Origin: an uncultured Lachnospiraceae bacterium | Lineage (GTDB): Bacteria > Bacillota > Clostridia > Lachnospirales > Lachnospiraceae | Length of the DNA stretch: 15,371 bases | Assembly (NCBI GenBank): GCA_905193085.1 | Contig: CAJJNI010000039.1 | Span: 1 to 15,371, forward strand | Direction: 5' to 3' | Shown: positions 7,046-15,100 of the stretch, piece after piece | Numbering within the stretch: position 1 is the stretch's first letter | How the letters are laid out: each line of letters opens with the position of its first letter | Made by a program: the position numbers and the translations under genes | The notes under the pieces: model-generated | The model's database searches: none | What the model was told of the DNA's origin: nothing | What the model saw: the letters and a program-made list of their open reading frames with translations, nothing else

Positions 7046-7169
7046 TGTGGATATGTGGATAACTTGTGGATAACATGAATAACAACATGGAAAACGGGAT
7101 ATTTTATGTGGAAAAACTATGTGCATAACATGGATAAAATGTGGATAATGGAGTGAAAAATGTGGATAA
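7046..7169 (+). repeat. Cluster of DnaA-box-like nonamers
   Basis: Four exact copies of TGTGGATAA, the DnaA-box consensus read on the complementary strand, lie at 7054-7062, 7065-7073, 7140-7148 and 7161-7169. Single-mismatch versions lie at 7046-7054 (TGTGGATAT), 7107-7115 (TGTGGAAAA) and 7120-7128 (TGTGCATAA), and a two-mismatch version at 7129-7137 (CATGGATAA). All share one orientation. The last two exact boxes contain the two GTG codons that could start dus. AT-rich DNA flanks the left side. No dnaA, dnaN or rpmH is present, so this is not an ordinary oriC neighbourhood. Confidence 0.7.
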
Positions 7170-8358
7170 AAATTTGTATTTAGCCCCAATGGAGGGGATT
7201 ACGGGACCTGTTTACAGAAATGCACTGCATAAATATTTTGGAGGGGCGGATTTTTACATTACACCGTTTATTTCTCCGACCCAGAATAAAGTTCTTACGC
7301 ACAGGGATTTGGAAGATGTTTTGCCGCAAAATAATGAAGGACTTAATGTAACTCCGCAGATTCTTGCAAATAATGCGGAATTGTTTGTAAAAACAGCGCA
7401 GGCATTGAAAGAGTATGGTTATAATGAAGTGAATTTAAATCTCGGCTGTCCGTCGGGAACAGTTGTTTCAAAGGAAAAAGGTTCGGGACTTTTGGCAAAT
7501 CTTGACAGGCTTGATGAGTTCCTTGACGGAATTTATAATGAAGTAAATGGAAAAATGGGTATGGATATTTCTGTTAAAACGAGGATTGGAAGAGATGATA
7601 CAGATGAATTTCATTCACTTCTTATAATATTTAATGAGTATCCGATAAAACTGCTGACAGTTCACCCAAGAATACAAAAGGAATTATATAAGGGAAAGTG
7701 TCATCTTGACATATTTGCTGATGCTGTTAAGAATAGTAAGAATAAACTGTGTTATAATGGAGATATAAATACAATTGATGATTTTAACAGAATATCGGGT
7801 ATGTTTGGCGGTGTAAATGATTTTATGATAGGCCGTGGTGTTTTAAAGAAACCAAATCTTTTTGAAATGATAAGACAGAGTGATAATTTTCAAGAATATG
7901 ATACTATGACAGCAAGTGATATTATGAAAAATTGCAGTAGTGAAGAAAAAGCAAGAAATATTATGAAAAATTGCAGTAGTGAAGAAATAGAAAGTCATAT
8001 GTTAAAAGGTAATGATTATGCAGAAAATATCATAAATACTATAAAAATAGAAAGTATGGAAGACAGTTGTAAAAGAGGACAGGATTATAGTGTTAATGAC
8101 GATGTTTTATATAAGAAGAAACTACGAAATTTTCATGATGAAATTTATGCAGGATATGAAGAGCTTCTGTCTGGGGAGCGGAATGTTTTATTTAAGATGA
8201 AGGAATTGTGGTTTTATATGGGTGATAATTTTGAAAATGCAGGCAAGGCATTAAAGCTTGTAAAAAAGGCTCAGAAAAAGGAAGCATATTTTGCAGCAGT
8301 CGACAGAGTTTTTGATTGTGAGCTTGCACAGACAAATGTTACTAAAAATAATTATTGA
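7162..8358 (+). CDS. tRNA-dihydrouridine synthase with an internal insertion
   Basis: An FMN enzyme that reduces uridine to dihydrouridine in tRNA D loops. Seen: the N-terminal YLAPMEGITGPVYRN motif, the catalytic Cys in LNLGCPSGTVVSKEKGSG (C96 counting from 7162), SVKTRIG, LTVHPR, YNGDI and FMIGRG for FMN phosphate. The end LSGERNVLFKMKELWFYM is typical of Clostridia. The family usually has about 315-330 residues; this has 398. The excess is a stretch of about 75 residues (240-318) between the barrel and the helical domain that contains a tandem duplication. I prefer GTG at 7162 because GGAG (7150-7153) lies 8 nt before it; the frame is open from GTG 7141. Both GTGs lie in DnaA-like nonamers. 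ilvE follows from its own promoter. Confidence 0.92.
   Translation: MDKNLYLAPMEGITGPVYRNALHKYFGGADFYITPFISPTQNKVLTHRDLEDVLPQNNEGLNVTPQILANNAELFVKTAQALKEYGYNEVNLNLGCPSGTVVSKEKGSGLLANLDRLDEFLDGIYNEVNGKMGMDISVKTRIGRDDTDEFHSLLIIFNEYPIKLLTVHPRIQKELYKGKCHLDIFADAVKNSKNKLCYNGDINTIDDFNRISGMFGGVNDFMIGRGVLKKPNLFEMIRQSDNFQEYDTMTASDIMKNCSSEEKARNIMKNCSSEEIESHMLKGNDYAENIINTIKIESMEDSCKRGQDYSVNDDVLYKKKLRNFHDEIYAGYEELLSGERNVLFKMKELWFYMGDNFENAGKALKLVKKAQKKEAYFAAVDRVFDCELAQTNVTKNNY
7919..7987 (+). repeat. 39-bp tandem duplication inside dus
   Basis: A 30-nt sequence at 7919-7948 recurs exactly at 7958-7987, a period of 39 nt (13 codons). The two units read DIMKNCSSEEKAR and NIMKNCSSEEIES. The period keeps the frame, so the protein is lengthened, not broken. 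Confidence 0.95.
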
Positions 8359-8383
8359 AATATGGAAAATATAGTGGTATAAC
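8355..8383 (+). promoter_or_regulatory. Promoter of ilvE
   Basis: TTGAAA (8355-8360) overlaps the dus stop codon; a 17-nt spacer and TATAAC (8378-8383) follow. The start near 8390 leaves about 60 nt of leader before the ilvE ATG. Confidence 0.65.
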
Positions 8384-8451
8384 AATAATAGATTTGTAAC
8401 TGTATTTTTATGGGCAGTTGCAGAAATTACTTTCAGGAAGGATGTTATTTT

Positions 8452-9477
8452 ATGGAAAAAGCAAATTTAGATTGGTCAAATTTGAGTTTTGGCTACATTA
8501 AGACTCCTGAGCGTTATGTTTCTAATTATAAAGATGGCGCATGGGACGAAGGAACAATGACAACAGATGATACTGTTACAATCAGTGAATGTGCAGGTGT
8601 ATTGCAGTATGCTCAGACAATTTTTGAAGGATTGAAAGCATATACAACTGAAGATGGAAAAATTGTAACATTCCGTCCTGACTTAAATGCTTCTCGTATG
8701 GCAGACAGCGCAAGGCGCCTTGAGATGCCTGTTTTCCCGGAAGACAGATGGGTAGATGCTATTGTTAAAGTTGTTGAAGCTAATGCAGCGTATGTTCCAC
8801 CATATGGTTCAGGTGCTACTTTATATATTCGTCCATATATGTTTGGTTCTAACCCTGTTATAGGTGTTAAGCCTGCAACAGAGTATCAGTTCCGTGTATT
8901 TTCAACACCAGTTGGTCCTTACTTCAAGGGCGGTGTTAAACCTATTACTATCCGTGTCAGTGATTTTGACCGTGCAGCTCCGAACGGAACAGGTCATATC
9001 AAGGCAGGTCTTAACTATGCAATGAGTCTTCATGCAATCGTAGATGCTCATAATCAGGGATATGATGAGAACATGTATCTTGATTCAGCAACTCGTACTA
9101 AGGTTGAAGAGACAGGTGGAGCTAACTTCCTTTTCGTTACAAAGGACAACAAAGTTGTTACTCCTAAGTCAAAGAGTATCTTACCTTCAATTACACGTCG
9201 TTCACTTGTATATGTTGCAGAACATTATCTTGGACTTGAAGTTGAAGAAAGAGAAGTATATCTTGATGAAGTTAAAGATTTTGCTGAATGTGGTCTTTGC
9301 GGTACAGCAGCAGTAATTTCTCCTGTAGGAAAGATTGTTGACCATGGTAAAGAAATCTGCTTCCCAAGCGGAATGGAGAAGATGGGTCCTACAACTCAGA
9401 AATTGTATGAAACATTAACAGGTATCCAGATGGGCAGAATTGAAGCTCCGGAAGGCTGGATTAAAGTTATCAAATAA
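8452..9477 (+). CDS. ilvE: Branched-chain amino acid aminotransferase, type II
   Basis: A class IV PLP aminotransferase that converts branched-chain 2-keto acids and glutamate to Leu, Ile or Val and back, in the cytoplasm. The 341-residue form starting MEKANLDWSN matches the type II (eukaryote-like) family. Seen: SGATLYIRPYMFGSNPVIGVKP, then GTGHIKAGLNYA with the PLP Lys (K184), LDSATRTKVEETGGANFLFV, and ECGLCGTAAVISPVG. An upstream in-frame ATG at 8410 is less likely, because AGGAAGGA (8434-8441) sits at normal distance from 8452 and homologues begin at this point. Codons are biased toward those of a highly expressed gene. It has its own promoter and a strong terminator and no ilv operon partners nearby. 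Confidence 0.97.
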   Translation: MEKANLDWSNLSFGYIKTPERYVSNYKDGAWDEGTMTTDDTVTISECAGVLQYAQTIFEGLKAYTTEDGKIVTFRPDLNASRMADSARRLEMPVFPEDRWVDAIVKVVEANAAYVPPYGSGATLYIRPYMFGSNPVIGVKPATEYQFRVFSTPVGPYFKGGVKPITIRVSDFDRAAPNGTGHIKAGLNYAMSLHAIVDAHNQGYDENMYLDSATRTKVEETGGANFLFVTKDNKVVTPKSKSILPSITRRSLVYVAEHYLGLEVEEREVYLDEVKDFAECGLCGTAAVISPVGKIVDHGKEICFPSGMEKMGPTTQKLYETLTGIQMGRIEAPEGWIKVIK

Positions 9478-9514
9478 TTGGGGGCTTTTGACCTCAACAT
9501 CATAAATATAGAAG

Positions 9515-9555
9515 TGGGTTATGATTTTCATGAAGAATTTCATAGCCCATTTTTT
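9515..9555 (+). terminator. Rho-independent terminator of ilvE
   Basis: TGGGTTATGA (9515-9524) pairs with TCATAGCCCA (9540-9549), 10 bp with one G-U wobble, followed by six T (9550-9555). It lies 38 bases after the ilvE stop. Confidence 0.88.
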
Positions 9556-9567
9556 ATCTGAATAAAA

Positions 9568-9597
9568 TTGACAAAGTTAATAAACAGGGGGTATAGT
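9568..9597 (+). promoter_or_regulatory. Probable promoter of the nitroreductase gene
   Basis: TTGACA (9568-9573), an 18-nt spacer and TATAGT (9592-9597). This predicts a leader of about 134 nt that carries the 7-1-7 dyad at 9673-9687. A closer promoter using TAGAAT inside that dyad as -10 lacks a good -35. Confidence 0.55.
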
Positions 9598-9672
9598 TAT
9601 TTTAATTCGGGTGGTTTGTCCAAAATATCATTTAAATAATGTTTTTTGTTATATATATAATTAAGATTAAAA

Positions 9673-9687
9673 TTAGAATAATTCTAA
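9673..9687. promoter_or_regulatory. 7-1-7 dyad, PerR/Fur-box-like operator
   Basis: TTAGAATAATTCTAA is a perfect 7-1-7 inverted repeat. It differs from the PerR consensus TTATAATNATTATAA at one base pair per half-site. It lies 49 bases before the nitroreductase start, a gene class often tied to oxidative or nitrosative stress. Assignment to a Fur-family regulator is inferred from geometry only. Confidence 0.5.
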
Positions 9688-9736
9688 ATTTGGCTGACAT
9701 TAAAAAATAAACTGTAAAAAACAGGAGGAATATTAT

Positions 9737-10276
9737 ATGGAATTAAATGAATGTATGGCAGGAAGAAGAAGTATAAGGAATTTTAAACCGGTTAATGTTT
9801 CAAGGGAAAATATTGAGAAGATGATTGAGGCTGCGATACTTGCTCCATCATGGAAAAATTCACAGGTGTCAAGATATTATATCTGCGATGAGCCGGATAA
9901 GACTAAAGAGTTTCTTAAATGTATGCCTGAGTTTAACCAAAAGAGTATGCAGAATGCCCCGGCAGTTATTGTGTCTACAGTTGTCAAAAATCGCAGTGGT
10001 TTTGAAAGAGATGGAAGCTATACTACTCATTTGAAAGATGGCTGGCAGTATTTTGATAATGGTCTTCAGATTCAGAATTTGTGCCTTAAAGCATATGAGT
10101 CAGGTATCGGCACTCTGATAATGGGAATTTATGATGTGGATAAAATAAGAGAATTTTTTGATATACCACAGGAGCAGGAAATAGTTGCTGTAATTGCTGT
10201 TGGATATGCACAGGAAGAACCTGCTATGCCAAAGAGAAAAAATGTTTCTGATATTGCGAACTTTTATCAGGGATAA
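9737..10276 (+). CDS. Nitroreductase family protein
   Basis: A 179-aa FMN-dependent oxidoreductase of the nitroreductase fold, cytoplasmic and usually dimeric, using NAD(P)H to reduce nitro compounds, quinones or flavins. Seen: the N-terminal FMN-phosphate motif R10-R-S-I-R14, the APSWKNSQ block (36-43), the GLQIQNLCLKAYESGIGTLI helix and strand region, and EIVAVIAVGYAQEEP near the end. Perfect AGGAGG (9723-9728) stands 8 nt before the ATG. The gene has its own promoter and a PerR-like dyad upstream; the next gene has a separate promoter. The natural substrate is unknown. Confidence 0.9.
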   Translation: MELNECMAGRRSIRNFKPVNVSRENIEKMIEAAILAPSWKNSQVSRYYICDEPDKTKEFLKCMPEFNQKSMQNAPAVIVSTVVKNRSGFERDGSYTTHLKDGWQYFDNGLQIQNLCLKAYESGIGTLIMGIYDVDKIREFFDIPQEQEIVAVIAVGYAQEEPAMPKRKNVSDIANFYQG

Positions 10277-10300
10277 TGATTGTATAATGACCTTTTTTGC

Positions 10301-10329
10301 TTGCATTTGTGCGTAACAATGTTTATACT
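10301..10329 (+). promoter_or_regulatory. Promoter of the lipoprotein / URO-D-like / GH106 operon
   Basis: TTGCAT (10301-10306), 17-nt spacer, TATACT (10324-10329). The predicted start is near 10336, giving a leader of about 90 nt that contains the dyad at 10374-10392. Confidence 0.6.
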
Positions 10330-10373
10330 TATAGAGTATGCTGTGATTAACAGGCGGCAGAAATTATGTGAGA

Positions 10374-10392
10374 AATAAGAATTATTCTTATT
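10374..10392. promoter_or_regulatory. 9-1-9 dyad in the lipoprotein leader
   Basis: AATAAGAATTATTCTTATT is a perfect 9-1-9 inverted repeat. Its core AGAAT-N-ATTCT is the same as in the dyad before the nitroreductase gene. It lies downstream of the likely transcription start, so it could be a roadblock operator or an RNA hairpin. The lack of a loop of normal size (one centre base) favours a DNA operator. Confidence 0.5.
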
Positions 10393-10425
10393 CTGACATT
10401 AAAGCAAAAATGGGAGGATAATGTA

Positions 10426-10944
10426 ATGAATTTAAGTAAGAAAATAAGAAAGATTTCTTCTGTATTGTTGATGGCTGTAATGGTATTTTCTCTTGCAGCA
10501 TGTGGAAGTTCTAAAGCTGAAAAAGTTAAGAAATCAGACAAATATGGTGGAATAATTGATACTTTGTGTGAATCTAAGGTAAATGCAGATGTTGATGAAT
10601 TTATGACAATGTTTGGTTCAATGCAGAGTCTTATGGAGCAGGTTGTTACACAGGAAGTTCTTGATAACACAAAAAATACTTATCAGGAATCCTGCGGTGA
10701 TAAGATGACATATTCTTATGAAATTAAGGATGAGAAACAGGTTTCTGATGATGACAAATCAAGTTATCAGGATACGATTGAGATGTTTGGCGAAACCGGT
10801 ACTATTTCAGAGGCGTATGATGTTACAGTTGATGTAACTGTAAAAGGTAAAAAAGGAAGTTATGATTATGAAATGAACCTCTCACTTGGAAAAGTCGGAG
10901 ATAAATGGATGATTGTTAATTTCAATGATACTTTGTTAAAATAA
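10426..10944 (+). CDS. Small lipoprotein of unknown function
   Basis: A 172-aa secreted lipoprotein: basic N-terminus MNLSKKIRKI, hydrophobic core, and lipobox L23-A-A-C26, so it should be anchored outside the membrane by a diacylglyceryl Cys. The mature part is acidic and hydrophilic; its C-terminal half alternates in a way that suggests a small beta-rich fold and ends with VGDKWMIVNFNDTLL, as in NTF2-like or DUF-type lipoproteins common in Clostridia. I cannot assign a family. GGGAGGA lies before the ATG. It starts a probable operon: 44 bases without a terminator separate it from the URO-D-like gene. A role in binding a sugar is conceivable but unsupported. Confidence 0.8.
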   Translation: MNLSKKIRKISSVLLMAVMVFSLAACGSSKAEKVKKSDKYGGIIDTLCESKVNADVDEFMTMFGSMQSLMEQVVTQEVLDNTKNTYQESCGDKMTYSYEIKDEKQVSDDDKSSYQDTIEMFGETGTISEAYDVTVDVTVKGKKGSYDYEMNLSLGKVGDKWMIVNFNDTLLK

Positions 10945-10988
10945 GAAATTAAATAAAAGAAAATATAAAAAAGAAAGGAAATTAAAAA

Positions 10989-12116
10989 ATGAATTATAAG
11001 AAAAACTGGGAAGCAGCACAGCAGAAATTTATTAATTGGTGGGCACACAAAAATACAGGACGTCCGCTTATGATTGTTATGGGACAGAAAGGTCAGAGAG
11101 CTGAACTTGACCCGGCAATGGAATATAATAATCTTGAAGAAAAGTATACTAACGCTGAGAAGATAGTTGCTCATTATCGTAACTGGGCTGAGGATATTGA
11201 ATGGATGGGAGAATCATTCCCAAGTCTTTTTGCTGATTTTGGTCCGGGTTCAGTTGCAGCATACCTCGGCTGTGATATTACATGGCAGGAGAGAACTGTA
11301 TGGTTCAATGAAATTATGGATGAAGATGATGAATGGGATGATATTCCACCACTTAAGTTTGATCCTGAAAATAAATGGTTTAAGAAACATATTGAACTTA
11401 TTAAGAAATGTAAAGAACTTTCAAATGATGATTTCCTTGTAAATATACCTGATTTAATGGAAAATGTCGATGTTCTTGCATCAATGCGAGGAGCTAATGC
11501 ATTAATCTATGATTTGGTTGATGATCCGGATGCAATTCATGAGAGAGTTGCACAGGTTCAGAATAGTTATTTTGAATTCTATGACCGTTTCTATGATATT
11601 ATAAAAACACCGGATGGCGGTTCATCTTACACAATGTTTTCAATCTGGGGTCCTGGTAAAACCGCAAAAGTTCAATGTGACTTTTCAGCCATGATGGGAC
11701 CTGATATGTTCCGTGAATTTATTCAGGAACCACTTAGAGAACAGTGTAAAAAGCTTGATTATGTACTCTATCATCTTGACGGACCTGATGCAATTAAGCA
11801 TGTTGATGCTCTTATGGAAATAGATGAGATTGATGCTCTTCAGTGGACAAGTGGAGACCACGGTCCTGACGGAACACAGGTTGAATGGGAAGAGGCTATT
11901 TATGATAAAGTAATCCGTGCCGGAAAATCTCTCTGGATTAAAGTTTATACAGGAACTGTTGATGACTGGATTGCAGGTTGTGACCGCCTTGTTAAGAAGT
12001 ATGGTTCAGACCGCCTTTACTTCTATTTTAACCCAATGCCAATTGAAGATGCTAAAAAGCTTATGGCTTATGCAGAAGAGAACTGGTGTGATGTAAAGGG
12101 AACATTTCAGGGTTAA
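10989..12116 (+). CDS. Uroporphyrinogen decarboxylase (URO-D)-like protein
   Basis: A 375-aa cytoplasmic protein that resembles the URO-D/MtaA superfamily (TIM barrel). Seen: FSIWGPGKTAKVQCDFSAMM followed by GPDMFREFI (about 217-244), which corresponds to the URO-D/MtaA stretch before the active site, then YHLDGPDAIKHVDAL (261-275) and IDALQWTSGDHGPDG (281-295). In corrinoid methyltransferases of the MtaA type the equivalent motif is H-x-C-G, with Cys as a zinc ligand; here it is H262-L-D-G, so that zinc site looks absent. It is not a haem-pathway enzyme by context. RBS GAAAGG at 10973-10978. The GH106-like gene starts 23 bases after its stop, so the two are co-expressed, and a role in sugar metabolism is inferred. 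The reaction is unknown. Confidence 0.75.
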   Translation: MNYKKNWEAAQQKFINWWAHKNTGRPLMIVMGQKGQRAELDPAMEYNNLEEKYTNAEKIVAHYRNWAEDIEWMGESFPSLFADFGPGSVAAYLGCDITWQERTVWFNEIMDEDDEWDDIPPLKFDPENKWFKKHIELIKKCKELSNDDFLVNIPDLMENVDVLASMRGANALIYDLVDDPDAIHERVAQVQNSYFEFYDRFYDIIKTPDGGSSYTMFSIWGPGKTAKVQCDFSAMMGPDMFREFIQEPLREQCKKLDYVLYHLDGPDAIKHVDALMEIDEIDALQWTSGDHGPDGTQVEWEEAIYDKVIRAGKSLWIKVYTGTVDDWIAGCDRLVKKYGSDRLYFYFNPMPIEDAKKLMAYAEENWCDVKGTFQG

Positions 12117-12139
12117 TACCAACAATAAGGAGGCAACAA

Positions 12140-15100
12140 ATGTTTGATGAATTTAAAAATCCGTCCAATCAGTACCGCTCAATTCCTTTCTGGTTCTGGA
12201 ACAGCAAGCTTGATAAGGACGAATTGAAATATCAGATTAAAGAGATGAAGAAAGCCCGTCTTGGCGGTTATTTTATGCATGCCCGTTCAGGACTTAAGAC
12301 AGAGTATCTCAGTGAAGAATGGTTTGACTGTATTAAGACAGGTATCGAAGCCGGAAAAGAAGCCGGACTTGATGTATGGGCATATGATGAGGAAGGCTGG
12401 CCAAGCGGTTTTGCCGGAGGTATTGTTCCTTCTTTATCGGCTGACTATTATGCAAAATTTATGTCACTTGAAAAATATTCTATAACTGACGAAATAGATT
12501 TTGACAACATGATTGCAGTTTATATTTATAATAAAGAATCTAATACATATGAAATGATGCATGAGAGAACAGATTATAAATGTGCTGACAATGAAGAGCT
12601 TCTTGCAATAAGAAGAAATGAAAATCCTTTCTATATAGATACACTTAATAAAAGAGCAGTTGATGCCTTTATTAAAGTAACACATGAGGAATATTATAAA
12701 AGATTTGGTGATGAGTTTGGAAAGACTGTAAAAGGATTTTTTACAGACGAGCCCCGTCTTACATGTGACCGTTTCTTAGATTTGCCGTGGTCAGATGATT
12801 TACCGACAGCTTTTATGGAAAATTACGGATATTGTCTTGAGGACAACATTCCGAAGCTCTATCTTGAAGTTGAAGACTATAAGAAAGTCCGTTATGATTT
12901 CTGGTCATTAGTAAGTTATTTATTTGTACATAATTACATGAAAAACATTTATGACTGGTGTGATGCGCATAATGTGCATGCAACAGGTCATGTTATGATG
13001 GAAGAAAGTATTTTCAGCCAGATGACAAGTACAGCGGGTGTTATGCCTTTCTATGAATATGAACATATTCCTGGAATTGACTGGCTGCGTCGTCCGATAG
13101 CTTCTCCTGTTATAGCAAAACAGGTTGGTTCTGCAGCCTGTCAGCTTGGAAAGAAGAAGGTTCTGACAGAATCTTATGCGCTTTGTGGCTGGGATGTTTC
13201 TTTTGAAGAGTTAAAATGGATTGCAGAATGGCAGTTTGTTAATGGTGTAAACCTTATTTGCCAGCATGCCCAGGATTACACTTTAAAAGGTGTATGTAAG
13301 AGAGATTATCCACCGTCATTATTTATACAGCAGACATGGTGGAATGATTATAATAAATTTATGGATTATCTTGGAAGACTTTGTGTTGTACTTTCACAGG
13401 GAAATCAGACAGCAGATGTATTGCTTATCCACCCAATGCACAGCGGTTACATACTTTATGATGGTACCCGTTCAGACGAAATGCGTCTTCTTGATGATAA
13501 ATTTACTGAGGCTTCAGAGACTCTCTCAGGCAAGCATATCAGCTATCATTTTGGTGATGAGACTATTATCAGGAATCATGGCAGTGTAAATGGTGCTACT
13601 TTTGTCGTAGGCGAGATTTCATACAAGACAGTAATTCTTCCACAGATGTATGCGATTGATGGAAGAACACTTGAACTTCTGCTTGAATTTATTGATAATG
13701 GCGGAACTGTGCTCAGTATGGGAAGATTTCCTGATTTTACAAATGGAGATATGTCAAAGCTTGCAGTTCTTGAAAGCAAAGTTATTAAGACTGATAAAGA
13801 AAATGTCCGTGCTAAAATGGCTGAAAAGAAGCTTCTTGCACTTAGCGTTTCTGAAAATGGAAATGAAGTAATGAGCATTTCTTATCAGCAGAGACAGACA
13901 CCGGACGGAACAATTCTTTTCCTTGTAAACCACAATCAGACAGAGACTTATAAAACTACAGTAACAATTCTTGGAAGAAGCTGTAAGGTTAAGAGAATGA
14001 TTGCAGAGACAGGCGAGGTTGAAGATATTTCATTTAATGCCGGTGATGATACAACTACTGAACTCACATTTGAGCCGATGCAGTCATATATTCTTCTTCT
14101 TGAAGATACCAATAAGGGCGATAGTTTTGTTAAGGAAGAGATTCCTGCACAGATAGTTGAACTTAAAGATAACTTTAAGATTGAAAAAATGGATAATAAT
14201 TCATTTACACTTGATATGTGTCGTTACAGCATTGATGGCGGAGAATGGCAGGGTCCTGTTGCAACAATTAAGCTTCAGGGAATACTTCTTGATTTACAGA
14301 GACCATGTGATGTTAAAATGTCATTTGACTTTAATGTCAAAGCCGATGTAAATAAGATGAAAGAATTTTTCGTAGTTATTGAAGATGCTCATCTCTACGA
14401 TATTGAAGTAAACGGACAGAAAGTCGTTTATGATGCTTCACTTGGATACTGGAAAGATAAATCTTTCAATAAGGTTGACATAAAGAGTGCAGTTAAAGAA
14501 GGTAAAAATGAAATTTTACTTACAACTAAATTCCAGCAGCCACAGAAAGTATATGATGTTCTTTATGGTGAAAATGTATATGAAACTGAGAAGAACAAGA
14601 TTACATACGATATGGAAATTGAAAATATCTATTTGTTAGGCGATTTTGGTGTTGTAAGTGAAACTCCATTTACAAAGTCAGAGCGTAAAGCAATTATAAC
14701 TGAAGGACCATTTGTTATCACTGAATGTCCTACAGAAATTAACAGCAAAGATTTTGCAACAAACGGATTCCTCTTCTTTGCAGGTTCAATGACAGTTTCA
14801 CAGAAGGTCAATATAACAAAAGAAAAAGGTAAGAGAGTAGTTCTTGCACTTGGTAAACAGAACGCACCTTTGATAAAAGTATATGTAAATGGCAAGTTTG
14901 TAAAAGATTCATTCTGGGCACCATACGACATAGATATCACTGAGGCAGCAGTAGACGGTGAAAACGAGATTACTCTTGAAGTATATGCATCAAACAGAAA
15001 TCTTTTCGGACCGCACCATAATATCAATGGTGAGTGTTACAATGTAGGACCGGAAAGCTACACAGGAAAGTGGAGCTGGGTAGAAAGAAAATCAGAGGCA

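Noticed and set aside
7141..7161. GTG at 7141 as the dus start
   Set aside because: No ribosome binding site precedes it, while GGAG lies 8 nt before the GTG at 7162. It cannot be fully excluded.
7046..7169. Chromosomal or plasmid replication origin
   Set aside because: DnaA boxes are dense, but no dnaA, dnaN, rpmH, repA or partition genes occur and the flanks are housekeeping genes. A DnaA-binding regulatory cluster explains it better.
7046..7169. CRISPR-like array
   Set aside because: Repeats are only 9 nt, spacing is irregular (8 to 42 nt) and no cas genes are present.
6325..8381. 16-bp exact repeat AAAATATAGTGGTATA at 6325-6340 and 8366-8381
   Set aside because: One copy is in the ilvE promoter and the other in the aspS leader in the opposite sense to that gene. 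With AT-rich DNA and only two copies it may be chance, and no shared function is visible.
8410..8451. Upstream ATG for ilvE adding 14 residues
   Set aside because: No Shine-Dalgarno precedes it; AGGAAGGA is placed for 8452 and the family normally starts at MEKxNLDW.
10989..12116. Haem pathway uroporphyrinogen decarboxylase HemE
   Set aside because: The sequence only distantly follows URO-D, no haem genes are nearby, and the operon is with a glycoside hydrolase.
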